A DNA stretch of 64,000 nt from Bacteroidaceae bacterium (GCA_017427185.1 JAFRTJ010000067.1:35676-99675), one strand, 5' to 3'. Shown: positions 33,238 to 43,246, counted from the first letter of the stretch. Notes: generated by a model from the sequence alone, not told the origin. Numbers and translations are program-made.

Positions 33238-36078
33238 ATGAAGAAGTTACTCTCATTACCTCCTAATTTGGTTTCCTATTTCCACCAGATACAGAATGTT
33301 TCTAAGGATGAATATTTCTGTACCAACGATCCTGTTGGAGCCAAGTTAGGTTCTGGCGGTGGTACAACGTGGCTTCTGCGCGAATGTCATCGCAATTGGG
33401 CCCCTGAGATTGATTTCAATGAATGGTTATCCCAGGAGAAACGTATTCTTATTCATGCTGGGGGGCAAAGTCGCCGTTTGCCCAGCTATGCGTCAAGCGG
33501 TAAGATTCTGACTCCCATTCCTGTATTCCGTTGGGCAAGAGGGCAACGTTTGGGACAGAATCTTTTAGACTTGCAACTCCCGCTATATCATCGCATCATG
33601 GATATTGCTCCCCAGAGTATTCATACGATGATTGTTAGTGGTGATGTGTTTATCCGTGCGGAAAGATTACAAAAGATCCCAGAGGCAGATATCGTATGTT
33701 ATGGACTTTGGGTAGATCCGTCTTTGGCGAAGAATCATGGCGTTTTCCTTTCCTCTCGTCAACAACCAGGGCAACTCGATTTCATGCTCCAAAAACCATC
33801 TGTTGAGCATTTGGCTCAATTGATGCAAACTCATCTTTTCCTGATGGATGTCGGAATTTGGCTTCTTAGCGATCGTGCTGTTGAGCGATTGGTCCATAAA
33901 ACGTTATCGTCCAATGGTGAGGTATCATGCTATGATCTTTATTCTGAATTTGGATGTGCACTGGGACTTCATCCTTCAGCTCCAGATTCAATGCTAAGTG
34001 ACCTCTCGGTTGCCATTCTTCCATTAGAGGGTGGCGAGTTTTATCATTATGGCACTAGTCGTGAGATGATTAGTTCCACCATGAAGGTTCAGAATCTGGT
34101 TTATGACCAGCGTGCCATCATGCAGTTGAACATTAAACCTCATCCCAGCATATTCATCCAGAATTCCCATTCTGAAATCTCACTCTTAAATACAAATGAA
34201 AACACATGGATTGAGAATTCATGGATTAATAAATCATGGTCCATATCTCACGACAATATCATCACAGGAGTGCCACAGAACGATTGGGCAGTTACCTTGG
34301 CACCAGGCATTTGTGTAGATGTCGTACCCATTGGAGAGGAACAATATGTACTACGACCTTATGGCATTAGTGATTCTTTCCGTGGCTCGCTTACGGATCC
34401 TCAGGTGGGATATCTCTGTCGTCCAGCCATAGAATGGTTCCATGCTCGCGACATCAATCCTAATCAGATATATGGTTACGAAGATATTCAGTCAGCTCAA
34501 ATCTTTCCAGTTTTGTCTTCTGTTGAATCACTGGGTCATATTTTACGATTTATGGTGATGGATCCAACCGATGAACAGGGCCGCCAGCTTTGGACGGAAT
34601 CACGTAAGATGTCTGCTGATGAGATTTGTTCGTATGCTAATCTGAATCGTCTTCAATCTCAACGACTCCAATTCCGTCGCGAATCATGGGAAGCTATAGC
34701 CAGCAATCATCGTCGTAGTGTGTTTTATCAACTTAATCTCGATGATGCTGCTAGTGAATTTGCCAGTTTGCAAATACCAGAGCCCGACATGTTACCTGAT
34801 AGCGAACCCTTGATGAAGCGCATCAGCGACCAGATGTTCCATAGTCAACTCCGACGTCTTCACGGCAAGAATGGTGATCAGCAAGAGCACGAGGCTTTTG
34901 GATTGCTCAGAGAGGGACTTACAGCTTCTGCTCTTCAGGAAAAGCAAGAACCGAGGTTAGATGTATATGACGACCAGATAGTATGGGGTAGAAGCCCAGT
35001 ACGTATTGATATTGCAGGCGGTTGGACAGATACTCCTCCTTATTGTCTGACGAATGGTGGAAATGTGGTGAATTTGGCTATAGAACTTAATGGACAGCCA
35101 CCTATTCAAACTTATGTGAAACCCTGTAAGGAATTTTGCATCATCCTTCGTTCCATTGATCTGGGAGCGATGGAAAAAGTAACGACATACGAAGATCTTC
35201 ATGATTTCTGTCGTGTCGGTTCACCTTTTTCCATTCCCAAGGCTGCACTCTGTTTGGCTGGTTTCAGTCCTCAGTTTGGCTCACAAGCTCAGGCTACATT
35301 AGTGGATCAGTTACGAGCATTCGGATGTGGTATTGAGGTTACGTTACTGAGTGCTATTCCTGCAGGTAGCGGCTTGGGGACCAGTAGCATACTTGCTGCC
35401 ACTGTATTGGGTTCCATCAGCGACTTTTGTGGTCTCAAATGGGATCAAGCAGAGATATGCAACAGAACCCTCATTCTGGAACAATTGCTTACAACAGGTG
35501 GTGGATGGCAGGATCAGTATGGCGGAGTATTGCATGGAGTAAAGCTCTTACAGACCAGCATTGGATTTGATCAGACACCGGAAGTCCGTTGGTTGCCCGA
35601 CACGCTTTACAATGATACTGAATACCAGCCCTGTCACCTCCTTTATTATACGGGAATTACACGAACTGCTAAGCAGATATTAGCTGATATAGTACGAGGC
35701 ATGTTCCTTTTCGATACTCATCGTCTGGAACTTCTTGCAGAAATGAAGCAACATGCCTTAGAACTCTATGAAGCTATTCTGCACAATGATTTCCAGCAGA
35801 TGGGAGCGCTTGTTCGCAAGACATGGCTACAGAATCAGTTGCTCGATAATGGAACCAATCCTCCTGAAGTTGAAGCTATCACGCGTCAGATAGATGATCT
35901 TTGCCTTGGGTATAAGCTTCCAGGAGCTGGTGGTGGAGGCTATCTTTATATGATTGCCAAAGATCCTAATGCAGCAGCACGCATTCGACATATTCTCACG
36001 GAGAATCGTCCAAACTCTTGTGCTCGATTTGTTGAAATGACGCTTAGTAAGACGGGATTGCAAGTAAGTAGGTCATAA
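33238..36078 (+). CDS. fkp: Bifunctional fucokinase / GDP-fucose pyrophosphorylase (Fkp)
   Basis: The 946-residue protein has almost the length I recall for the Bacteroides fragilis enzyme. The N-terminal half carries the pyrophosphorylase loop IHAGGQSRRLPSYASSGK (residues 72-89). The C-terminal GHMP kinase has PVRIDIAGGWTDTPP (near 585-600), AIPAGSGLGTSSI (near 705-718) and KLPGAGGGGYL (near 895). It salvages free L-fucose to fucose-1-phosphate and then GDP-fucose, used in capsule and protein O-glycan fucosylation in gut Bacteroidales. It converges on the TPR gene with only three bases between stops. Confidence 0.96.
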   Translation: MKKLLSLPPNLVSYFHQIQNVSKDEYFCTNDPVGAKLGSGGGTTWLLRECHRNWAPEIDFNEWLSQEKRILIHAGGQSRRLPSYASSGKILTPIPVFRWARGQRLGQNLLDLQLPLYHRIMDIAPQSIHTMIVSGDVFIRAERLQKIPEADIVCYGLWVDPSLAKNHGVFLSSRQQPGQLDFMLQKPSVEHLAQLMQTHLFLMDVGIWLLSDRAVERLVHKTLSSNGEVSCYDLYSEFGCALGLHPSAPDSMLSDLSVAILPLEGGEFYHYGTSREMISSTMKVQNLVYDQRAIMQLNIKPHPSIFIQNSHSEISLLNTNENTWIENSWINKSWSISHDNIITGVPQNDWAVTLAPGICVDVVPIGEEQYVLRPYGISDSFRGSLTDPQVGYLCRPAIEWFHARDINPNQIYGYEDIQSAQIFPVLSSVESLGHILRFMVMDPTDEQGRQLWTESRKMSADEICSYANLNRLQSQRLQFRRESWEAIASNHRRSVFYQLNLDDAASEFASLQIPEPDMLPDSEPLMKRISDQMFHSQLRRLHGKNGDQQEHEAFGLLREGLTASALQEKQEPRLDVYDDQIVWGRSPVRIDIAGGWTDTPPYCLTNGGNVVNLAIELNGQPPIQTYVKPCKEFCIILRSIDLGAMEKVTTYEDLHDFCRVGSPFSIPKAALCLAGFSPQFGSQAQATLVDQLRAFGCGIEVTLLSAIPAGSGLGTSSILAATVLGSISDFCGLKWDQAEICNRTLILEQLLTTGGGWQDQYGGVLHGVKLLQTSIGFDQTPEVRWLPDTLYNDTEYQPCHLLYYTGITRTAKQILADIVRGMFLFDTHRLELLAEMKQHALELYEAILHNDFQQMGALVRKTWLQNQLLDNGTNPPEVEAITRQIDDLCLGYKLPGAGGGGYLYMIAKDPNAAARIRHILTENRPNSCARFVEMTLSKTGLQVSRS

Positions 36079-36081
36079 ACC

Positions 36082-37533
36082 TTATTCGTTCTCTTGAGGG
36101 AATCTTCCCCACACCTGACGGAACGCATACATATAGTATTCTTCTGGACTGACGCCTGGGAATTCTTTACCAAAGAGATATTCTGTTACTTCTGAATTTA
36201 GATGGACAGATTCCTTCAAATATTTCAGATAATTCTTCTTGTCCCCTCCCTTATAGTAACAGAAAGCGATGTACGGGTAAATCTGAGGGTACTCAGACTC
36301 GCCGAAGAGTTTCTCCATGCCCTGTAGGATATCCAAAGCATCATGATACATTTGCACTTCACTATAGGAGATGGCAATAGACAACAAAGTGTTTGCTTTA
36401 TGACTGCTATGGTCAACAGCAAGCTTGAATCGTTCCACAGCTTGCGCGTGTTTGCCATTCTCCAGAAAGAGTTTACCCAATATTAGATCATACTCAAATG
36501 TAACGTCGTCAGTCATTAAATCCCTTGCGTTATCCAAAGCCTCTTGAGCTGTTCCCAAGTGATGTAATTTCCCTTCCACGTAGGCTTGTTCCAGATAGAT
36601 GTGGATTTGTTCTGGAGCCATCTCGTCTCCCGTTTTATTGGCAATGCGAAGTTCGACTGCCGCTTCCTCATACCTTTCCATGTTGGAAAGGCATACAGCA
36701 TTCAGATAATGTATTGTGGGATCTTTTGGGTTTTCCTCAAGGTACTTCTGATAGAGTGCATGTGCATCCTCGTATAAGTTAAGATGAAAAAGGCAATTTG
36801 CTTTCAGAATAGTTGCCCGTTGATTACCTTCGTCTATAGCTAATACATATTCGCAGTTGTCTATTGCCTCTCTATAGTTTTCCAGCGATGCATTCGATTC
36901 TGCCAAAAGATTCCACAGATTGATGTCAAAAGGTTCCTCGTCCAGAAGTTTATTCAACAGGTTGATAGCCTTTGGGTAATCTCCCAATCCGATAAGAATC
37001 TCAGGGTAGAGTCGAAGGCCTGGTTTATAATGAGGAAAATCCTGATTCATCTTATTGCACCATGCCTGAGCTATCTTCCAGAGGTCATAATCCATAAAGA
37101 TTTCAGTCGCATCGCATAGGAAAAGAGCTTTGTCCTCATCTGTTTTTTCATAGACACCTTTGAGATATAGGGATGCATCGTGTGCTTTCTGGTCGCGTAT
37201 CATCAGTTCTGCTTTCAGGAAATGCACCTCTCTATCATTCTGATCTAAGATGGAGTCGCATATCTCGTGTGCACGCTCCATATTTCCGTAGAACATCTGC
37301 TGGCGTGACAAGAAGATTTGGGGATCCACACTCTCAGGGTGAAGATCAAGAGCCAGTTGAATCGCTTCGTCGGCTTTATCTTCTTGCCCTTTTGTCATAT
37401 AATACTCAGCAATATCCGTCAGCTCATCCGCATCCAGATAAACAGACGAATTATTAGCCAAGGCATTCTCGTACTTCTCTAGAGCACGCTTGAAGTCTGG
37501 TTCCTCGAAGTAATTGAGGTCTTCCTCTCGCAT
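36082..37533 (-). CDS. Tetratricopeptide-repeat protein
   Basis: The 483-residue protein is made of about twelve helical TPR-like repeats from residue 10 to 460, for example YPKAINLLNKLLDEEPFDIN, NYREAIDNCEYVLAIDEGN and LYEDAHALYQKYLEENPKD. No signal peptide or membrane segment is seen. It is acidic and probably a cytoplasmic scaffold. It lies 45 bases downstream of glnS on the same strand and may be co-transcribed. No specific partner can be named. Confidence 0.85.
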   Translation of the reverse strand: MREEDLNYFEEPDFKRALEKYENALANNSSVYLDADELTDIAEYYMTKGQEDKADEAIQLALDLHPESVDPQIFLSRQQMFYGNMERAHEICDSILDQNDREVHFLKAELMIRDQKAHDASLYLKGVYEKTDEDKALFLCDATEIFMDYDLWKIAQAWCNKMNQDFPHYKPGLRLYPEILIGLGDYPKAINLLNKLLDEEPFDINLWNLLAESNASLENYREAIDNCEYVLAIDEGNQRATILKANCLFHLNLYEDAHALYQKYLEENPKDPTIHYLNAVCLSNMERYEEAAVELRIANKTGDEMAPEQIHIYLEQAYVEGKLHHLGTAQEALDNARDLMTDDVTFEYDLILGKLFLENGKHAQAVERFKLAVDHSSHKANTLLSIAISYSEVQMYHDALDILQGMEKLFGESEYPQIYPYIAFCYYKGGDKKNYLKYLKESVHLNSEVTEYLFGKEFPGVSPEEYYMYAFRQVWGRFPQENE

Positions 37534-37578
37534 TAAATCCTTTTATGGTAAGATATAATGAGTTTTCCCTTGAAAAGT

Positions 37579-39342
37579 TTATTTCTTCACCCACGCTTCT
37601 TTCAGTCCAACGGTCCTGTTGAAGACAGGGTGAGCGGGAGTGCTGTCAGGGTCCACATTGTAGTATCCGATTCGTTGGAACTGCAGGTAGCTCAGAGCGG
37701 GTAGAGTAGCAGCATATTCCTCTACATATGCGTTCTTGTTGATGCGCAACGAGTCAGGATTGAGGAAGGGACGCATGGCATCAATTCCACGAACGCCATT
37801 CTCCTTTTCGTATTGCTTGATGGCATCACGAGGATTCTCGCAGGTCCAGAGGTTGGCATAGTCGCGCACCTCGCAAGGGATGCTGTGTCCTGCACTTACC
37901 CAATGCAGCGTCTTTCCCTTGATCTTGCGGTTGGAACCTGGCATACCACTTTTGCTTTCCAGGTCACATTCTGCATGGATGCAGACGATGTTGCCCTCAG
38001 CATCTTTCTCGATGCACTTGGCTGGATCCTCATCACACTTGATGATATATCCATTCTTCAGCCTGACTTCCTTGCCAGGACCCAGACGCATGAATTTCTT
38101 GTCTGGTTCCTCCATGAAGTCGCTCCGTTCGATATAGAGGTCACGAGAGAATCTGATCACATGAGTTCCGCTGTTCTCGTCTTCAGGATTGTTGACGGCC
38201 TCCATTTCTTCCACTTTCCCCTCAGGGTAATTATCCAGGATCAGCTTGACAGGATCCACTACAGCATTCACGCGGATGGCGCGAGTGTTCAGGTCTTCGC
38301 GGCATGCAGCTTCCATCAGTTTTATGTCATTCAGAGCATCAAACGTGGTGTAGCCAATCTTGTCAATGAAATTCAGAATTGCCTGAGGACTATAGCCACG
38401 TCGACGTATGCCGCAGATAGTAGGCATACGAGGGTCGTCCCAGCCATTCACAACTCCTTCTTTGGTCAGGATCAAAAGGTTACGCTTTGACATCAACGTG
38501 TAGTTCAGGTTCAGTTTGTTGAACTCGAACTGGCGGGGACGATTGTCTTCCATGTCACCCTCATCGCCATGCCATTCCTTGATCCAAGTGACGAACAGGT
38601 CATACAACTCGTGGTGAGGAACGAATTCCAGCGTACAGATGCTGTGGGTCACTCCTTCCAGATAGTCGCTCTGCCCATGAGTGAAATCATACATTGGATA
38701 GGCATTCCATTTGCTGCCCGTTCGCCAATGAGGCATATTCAGCACACGATACATGATGGGGTCGCGGAAATGCATATTGGGACTCGTCATGTCAATCTTT
38801 GCTCTCAGCACCATCTTGCCTGGTTCCATCTTGCCGGAATTCATCTCGCGGAATAGGCGAAGGCTCTCCTCTGCAGGACGGTCGCGATAGATGCTGTTCG
38901 TGCCTGGCTCCGTTGGCGTTCCCTTCTGGGCAGCTATCTCCTCGCTGGTTTGCTCGTCCACGTATGCTTTTCCCTGCAGGATGCACCACTCTGCAAAATC
39001 CCACAAATCCTGGAAGTAGTCGCTCGCATAGCAGACCTTCCCCCATTCGAATCCAAGCCACTTGATGTCGCGTTCGATGGCTTCCACGTATTCAGTGTCC
39101 TCCTTCTGCGGATTTGTGTCATCCATACGCAGATTACATACGCCTCCAAACTTCTTGGCGATACCAAAGTCCATAGCAATAGCCTTTGCATGGCCAATAT
39201 GCAGATACCCATTAGGTTCTGGTGGGAATCGTGTCTGCAATCGTCTGCCATTCTTGCCTTCTTCCAAATCCTTTACGACTCTTTGTTCTATGAAGTTCAG
39301 ACTTTTCTTCTCAGTGTTCTCAGTCTTTACGATTTCTTCCAT
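37579..39342 (-). CDS. glnS: Glutaminyl-tRNA synthetase
   Basis: The 587-residue class I synthetase has RFPPEPNGYLHIGHAKAI (the HIGH motif) and the KMSKS-type loop LMSKRNLL near residue 285. The middle block MDDTNPQKEDTEYVEAI and the C-terminal anticodon-binding barrels are normal. It is GlnRS rather than a GluRS, shown by the conserved start of the Rossmann fold and the large C-terminal beta domains. It charges tRNA-Gln directly. The start at 39342 precedes NFIEQRVVKDLEEG, the usual N-terminus. Confidence 0.96.
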   Translation of the reverse strand: MEEIVKTENTEKKSLNFIEQRVVKDLEEGKNGRRLQTRFPPEPNGYLHIGHAKAIAMDFGIAKKFGGVCNLRMDDTNPQKEDTEYVEAIERDIKWLGFEWGKVCYASDYFQDLWDFAEWCILQGKAYVDEQTSEEIAAQKGTPTEPGTNSIYRDRPAEESLRLFREMNSGKMEPGKMVLRAKIDMTSPNMHFRDPIMYRVLNMPHWRTGSKWNAYPMYDFTHGQSDYLEGVTHSICTLEFVPHHELYDLFVTWIKEWHGDEGDMEDNRPRQFEFNKLNLNYTLMSKRNLLILTKEGVVNGWDDPRMPTICGIRRRGYSPQAILNFIDKIGYTTFDALNDIKLMEAACREDLNTRAIRVNAVVDPVKLILDNYPEGKVEEMEAVNNPEDENSGTHVIRFSRDLYIERSDFMEEPDKKFMRLGPGKEVRLKNGYIIKCDEDPAKCIEKDAEGNIVCIHAECDLESKSGMPGSNRKIKGKTLHWVSAGHSIPCEVRDYANLWTCENPRDAIKQYEKENGVRGIDAMRPFLNPDSLRINKNAYVEEYAATLPALSYLQFQRIGYYNVDPDSTPAHPVFNRTVGLKEAWVKK

Positions 39343-39426
39343 ATTCGGTAATGTTTACTTTTATTCTTCGGCCTCCCATTTCTCCATCAGCAGGCAGACG
39401 ATGGAAAGCCTTTTGAAAATAATGTG

Positions 39427-39434
39427 CAAATTTA
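39427..39434 (-). promoter_or_regulatory. -7 element for glnS
   Basis: The minus strand reads TAAATTTG about 85 bases before the glnS start. An identical octamer lies at 39510-39517 and could be a second promoter. Confidence 0.45.
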
Positions 39435-39686
39435 CGGAAAGTCGAGCGCAAAACAAAGAAACTTGTTCCCTTTTTTTGTTGAGGCGCAGTAAGTTCGCGA
39501 TTATGAATGCAAATTTATGGAAAAACGAGAACAATACTAACAGAAAAACTGTTTTCTCCACATTTCTGAGTGAAAGTATTTTTGTTGAAATCTGATTTTC
39601 ATGTCCTCTTTCTTTTTAATATAAGGTACGCGAGAGTTGTTTTTTCACATATTTTTTCATTTTGTGTTGTAAAACATACTCATTCG

Positions 39687-39718
39687 TTTGTCAATAAAGA
39701 TGAGAACCTTTAATTTTG
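39687..39718 (+). promoter_or_regulatory. Complete -33/-7 promoter with no downstream protein gene
   Basis: TTTG (39687-39690), a 20-base spacer, and TAATTTTG (39711-39718). The only structure downstream on this strand is a terminator-like hairpin about 60 bases later. Confidence 0.7.
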
Positions 39719-39724
39719 TCATCA

Positions 39725-39810
39725 GAAAACCGTTGAACCAATCTTTTTTACCTTAAAATAAAAACTAATATCTATTGGATCAGGTGTCTCGAAAGGGCAC
39801 CTGATTCTTT
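39725..39810 (+). ncRNA. Probable small RNA between glnS and pheS
   Basis: A complete promoter ends at 39718, so transcription should start near 39725. About 55 bases later, ATCAGGTG (39779-39786) pairs with CACCTGAT (39798-39805), extended inward by a T-G and a C-G pair, with TCTTT after it. Both flanking genes read on the minus strand and no reading frame of note lies between, so this is an orphan transcript of about 85 bases. No known RNA family is recognised. The start is inferred from promoter spacing. Confidence 0.5.
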
Positions 39811-39901
39811 ATGTCACGCTTTACCTGAATCGGCCTCATCATTATCTTCATCGTAATCATTTGCGGCACATTCATTCCTCAACGAGTGGGTAGTAAAAAG
39901 A

Positions 39902-39977
39902 CAACACGTTGAATCGGCCAATTCAACGTGTTGAAATCGTCAACTCAACACGTTGTGTTTCTCGTTTCAACGTGTTG
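39902..39977. repeat. 22-bp-period array, four units with alternating centres
   Basis: Cores start at 39902 (CAACACGTTG), 39924 (CAACGTGTTG), 39946 (CAACACGTTG) and 39968 (CAACGTGTTG). Period is exactly 22 and the centres alternate AC, GT, AC, GT. All four cores match CAAC(AC/GT)GTTG exactly, so this is the best-preserved array. It lies in the 780-base glnS-pheS gap, downstream of pheS and after the probable small RNA. The remainder of that gap shows no gene. Confidence 0.95.
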
Positions 39978-40122
39978 CAGGAAAAGAGTCATTTCATCCT
40001 CATTTTTACAGGTAGGTTTACCCCATCGTTATCGTCGATTTCGAGACAGATGAAGGCACTTTTTCCCTGAGCGTTTAGGAAGGATGGGAAATGCTGAACG
40101 GGCGAGAGTCTTCCCTTAGCCC

Positions 40123-41145
40123 TTAGTTTGCTGCCTCAAACTCGCGAAGGAAGCGTACATCGTTTTCTGAGAACATGCGCAGATCCTTCACTTGATACTT
40201 CAGGTTGGTGATGCGCTCGATACCCATACCAAAGGCATACCCTTTGTAGATGGTGCTGTCGATGCCGTTGGCTTCCAATACGGCAGGATCCACCATTCCA
40301 CATCCCAATATCTCTACCCATCCTGTATGTTTACAGAAGGAACAACCTTCGCCGCCGCAGATGTTGCAGGAGATGTCCATCTCTGCACTGGGCTCTGTAA
40401 AGGGGAAGAAACTTGGACGAAGACGGATTTTCGTGTCGGCTCCAAACATTTCTTGGGCAAAGAGCAGCAGGACTTGCTTCAAATCAGTAAAACTTACATC
40501 TTTGTCGATATAGAGTCCCTCAACCTGATGGAAGAAACAATGTGCACGAGCGGATATGGCCTCGTTGCGGTAAACCCGACCTGGGCAGATGACTCGGATG
40601 GGAGGTTGGGTGGACTCCATTACTCGAGCCTGAACGCTACTGGTATGGCTACGTAGGATGATATCCGGATGTGACTCTACGAAGAAGGTGTCCTGCATGT
40701 CGCGAGCTGGATGGTCATCTGCAAAATTCAGGCTACTGTAAACGTGCCAATCATCTTCAACTTCAGGACCTTCAGCCAAGGTAAAGCCTAGGCGGCCAAA
40801 AATGTCGATAATCTCATTCTTTACGATGGTCAAAGGGTGACGGGTTCCCAAAGGAATGGGGTAGGGCGTGCGGGTAAGGTCAACGGTGGCGCCAGCAGTC
40901 TGTTCCGTCTGAGCAGCTTCTTTCAGGGCGTTGATCTTCTCCTGAGCCATAGTTTTCAGTTGGTTGATTTTCATGCCCACCATCTTTTTCTGTTCGGCAG
41001 GTACGTTGCGGAAATCATTCATCAATGCGGTGATTTCACCTTTTTTACTCAAATATTTGATGCGCAGGGCTTCTGCTTCCTCTGCTGTCTTTGCATGGAG
41101 ATCCGCAATCTCACTTATCAATTCCTGAATTTTTTCTATAATCAT
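40123..41145 (-). CDS. pheS: Phenylalanyl-tRNA synthetase alpha subunit
   Basis: The protein is 340 residues from ATG 41145 (MIIEKIQELISEIADL). The frame is open to 41244, but a -7 element lies at 41183-41190 inside that extension, so the upstream Met cannot be the main start. Class II blocks are visible: the N-terminal coiled coil; GTRHPLTIVKNEIIDIFGRLGF; DTFFVESHPDIILRSHTSSVQ; motif 2 VCPGRVYRNEAISARAHCFF; and motif 3 GYAFGMGIERI. PheT is not in the window. A Cys cluster (CNICGGEGCSFCKHTG) sits where some PheS proteins carry a metal-binding loop. Confidence 0.96.
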   Translation of the reverse strand: MIIEKIQELISEIADLHAKTAEEAEALRIKYLSKKGEITALMNDFRNVPAEQKKMVGMKINQLKTMAQEKINALKEAAQTEQTAGATVDLTRTPYPIPLGTRHPLTIVKNEIIDIFGRLGFTLAEGPEVEDDWHVYSSLNFADDHPARDMQDTFFVESHPDIILRSHTSSVQARVMESTQPPIRVICPGRVYRNEAISARAHCFFHQVEGLYIDKDVSFTDLKQVLLLFAQEMFGADTKIRLRPSFFPFTEPSAEMDISCNICGGEGCSFCKHTGWVEILGCGMVDPAVLEANGIDSTIYKGYAFGMGIERITNLKYQVKDLRMFSENDVRFLREFEAAN

Positions 41146-41182
41146 TTCGATATGTTTTTTGCTCTTGTTTGAAATTTCACTG

Positions 41183-41190
41183 CAAAGGTA
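41183..41190 (-). promoter_or_regulatory. -7 element that fixes the pheS start
   Basis: The minus strand reads TACCTTTG, 38 bases upstream of the pheS ATG at 41145. Confidence 0.65.
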
Positions 41191-41233
41191 GCAATTTCTT
41201 ATGAAAAAATGAGCGTATATGGAATTAAAAGCG

Positions 41234-41241
41234 TACTTTTG
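41234..41241 (+). promoter_or_regulatory. -7 element for the DUF4348-murB pair
   Basis: TACTTTTG lies 27 bases before the 41268 start codon. Confidence 0.55.
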
Positions 41242-41267
41242 CATGATTTTTGTAAATCATAGTTGGT

Positions 41268-42125
41268 ATGTTCAGCAAGATTTGGGAAATCTGTTCCCTG
41301 TCATTAGCGTTTTGCTTGTTTCTCTCTTGCCAAAGTCGTTCCAATTCTCGAGAGATTGTGGAATCGGCTGACAGCCTTCTCTATGCTGAAGAGGACACGT
41401 TTGACATACCTGAGAAGGAAGAAGATGCCCTAGAGGAAGTAGGCTCGCTCGAACATCTTGATGTCAACTTTGATGATTTCATGTTTTCATTCATTCGTAG
41501 CCGTCAGCTCCAGCGTGAACGAGTGTCCAGAGACCTTTTTGTATATGATGAAGAAGGAAATGAGGTGGCTTTGAGTCGCACAGACCTCCGTGATGCTTTC
41601 TCGTTCCTCAATGGGGAATATTATACTGTGCTGTATGGTAATGTGAATCAGATCGAGGAGGAGAAAAACAACCAATCCGACGTGATAGATGTGGAGCGCA
41701 TCGATTTGGACCTGTTTCATGTTACCACATATACTTTCCTGCAGGAGAAAGGAAAGTGGATGCTGGCTGACCTTAACGATAATTCGTTTGCAGAGGATGA
41801 GCTTTCTGATTTCCTTACCTTCTATGCCCATTTTTCTGTGGATTCAGTCTTTCAAGCTGAGAGCATTGCTCAACCTCTGACAATCAGGATGATGGATCCT
41901 GACGACGAACTTGGTGTTATAGACGGCACCATTGATGCTCTTCAATGGTCCATCTTTTGTCCTGATGTGCCAGAAGGAGTGATTTCTAATATTCGCTACG
42001 GTCAGTCTTATGACAACCCTCGACACATCGTCCTTCAGAAGTGCGGAATCTCCAATGGTATGCAGGAACTTTTCACTTTCGACAAGACTGGCGGGCGATG
42101 GAGGCTCACGGCTTACGAGAATTAG
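41268..42125 (+). CDS. DUF4348-like lipoprotein
   Basis: The 285-residue protein has a lipobox CLFLSC with Cys21 and an acidic linker (about 30-60). A body of about 220 residues with [19 protein letters not shown] and [17 protein letters not shown] resembles the Bacteroidetes DUF4348 family. It is probably anchored to the outer membrane, facing the periplasm. It is followed 26 bases later by murB on the same strand. Function is unknown; the link to cell-wall synthesis is only by position. Confidence 0.7.
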   Translation: MFSKIWEICSLSLAFCLFLSCQSRSNSREIVESADSLLYAEEDTFDIPEKEEDALEEVGSLEHLDVNFDDFMFSFIRSRQLQRERVSRDLFVYDEEGNEVALSRTDLRDAFSFLNGEYYTVLYGNVNQIEEEKNNQSDVIDVERIDLDLFHVTTYTFLQEKGKWMLADLNDNSFAEDELSDFLTFYAHFSVDSVFQAESIAQPLTIRMMDPDDELGVIDGTIDALQWSIFCPDVPEGVISNIRYGQSYDNPRHIVLQKCGISNGMQELFTFDKTGGRWRLTAYEN

Positions 42126-42151
42126 CAGGATGTGATAGATGGGAAAACATT

Positions 42152-43189
42152 ATGGAATTCGAACAAAACAAATCTCTCCTTCCTTATAATACATTTGGCA
42201 TAGATGCCAAGGCTGCATATTTTTCAGAATATTCCAGCGAGGAAGAACTGGCGGAGATACTTGATGAATACCATCGTACCTATGCCCATTTGCCGCTGTT
42301 GCATATCGGAGGTGGCAGCAATTTACTTTTCCTGTCTGATTTCTCTGGTCTTGTTCTCCACTCTCGCATTCTTGGCATCCATCGGATGGAACCTGTTGAT
42401 TCTTCAGAAATTCTGATTCGTGTGGGAGCGGGTGTCGTGTGGGATGATCTGGTTTCAACCTGTATCTCTCATGGATGGTATGGACTCGAGAACCTTTCTC
42501 TCATCCCAGGTGAGGTGGGAGCAAGTGCTGTACAGAATATTGGTGCCTATGGGAGTGAGGTAAAGGATTTTATCCAATCTGTGGAATGTCTCTCTCTCTC
42601 AACTGGAGAAAAGCGTGTTTTCCAAGCTGACGAATGTTGCTATGCCTATCGCAGCAGCATCTTTAAGCATGGCTTGAAGGGGCAGTTCGCTGTCACTCAT
42701 GTCACGTATCGTCTCAGCTCACACTTTGTTCCCTGCCTTGATTATGGAGGGCTTCGTGCAGCTCTGGAGTCTCAGGGAATATCTGAAGATGTTCTTACTG
42801 CACAACAGTTGCGTGAAGTCATCATTGGCATCCGCAAAGCTAAATTGCCAGATCCGAAAGTTCTGGGAAACGCAGGCAGTTTCTTCATGAATCCCATCGT
42901 GTCGAAGGAAGAGTTTCAACGTGTCAAATCTCAATGCCCAACGCTTCCTTCCTATCCTTTCAACGAGTCGCATGTCAAGGTTCCTGCTGCATGGCTTATC
43001 GAACAAACGGGTTGGAAGGGCCGTTCTTTGGGCCCAGCCGCAGTTCACGATCGGCAAGCATTGGTTCTTGTCAATCTTGGTGGTGCTACTGGGCAGGATA
43101 TTCTTCGGCTTTGTGATGAGGTTCGATCCTCTGTTTTCAACAAGTTTGGGATAAATCTTTGCCCAGAGGTGAACTTCATTGGAGGATGA
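42152..43189 (+). CDS. murB: UDP-N-acetylenolpyruvoylglucosamine reductase
   Basis: The protein is 345 residues from ATG 42152 ([18 protein letters not shown]). The frame is open further upstream but overlaps the previous gene. The FAD-binding blocks [33 protein letters not shown] and the catalytic NAGSFFMNP are present. The last holds the serine proton donor. The layout (CxxAYR-type [11 protein letters not shown] and a long form with the third-domain insert) fits type I MurB, as in E. coli. It makes UDP-N-acetylmuramate with NADPH. Confidence 0.95.
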   Translation: MEFEQNKSLLPYNTFGIDAKAAYFSEYSSEEELAEILDEYHRTYAHLPLLHIGGGSNLLFLSDFSGLVLHSRILGIHRMEPVDSSEILIRVGAGVVWDDLVSTCISHGWYGLENLSLIPGEVGASAVQNIGAYGSEVKDFIQSVECLSLSTGEKRVFQADECCYAYRSSIFKHGLKGQFAVTHVTYRLSSHFVPCLDYGGLRAALESQGISEDVLTAQQLREVIIGIRKAKLPDPKVLGNAGSFFMNPIVSKEEFQRVKSQCPTLPSYPFNESHVKVPAAWLIEQTGWKGRSLGPAAVHDRQALVLVNLGGATGQDILRLCDEVRSSVFNKFGINLCPEVNFIGG

Positions 43190-43197
43190 GAATATGA

Positions 43198-43236
43198 AAG
43201 AGGGAAGCCCCCTTGCGAGAACTTCCCTCTTGTTGT
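43198..43236. terminator. Bidirectional terminator between murB and the GDPD gene
   Basis: AAGAGGGAAG (43198-43207) and CTTCCCTCTT (43222-43231) form a perfect 10-bp stem between convergent genes, with T-rich sequence after it on the plus strand. Confidence 0.8.
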
Positions 43237-43246
43237 CTTTTTCATC

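Noticed and set aside
39902..39977. CRISPR array
   Set aside because: Cores are 10 bases with 12-base spacers and alternate in orientation. CRISPR repeats are longer, same-oriented and have spacers of about 30 bases; no cas gene is present.
41146..41244. N-terminal extension of PheS
   Set aside because: The promoter -7 element lies inside it, and Met at 41145 begins the usual PheS N-terminal helix.
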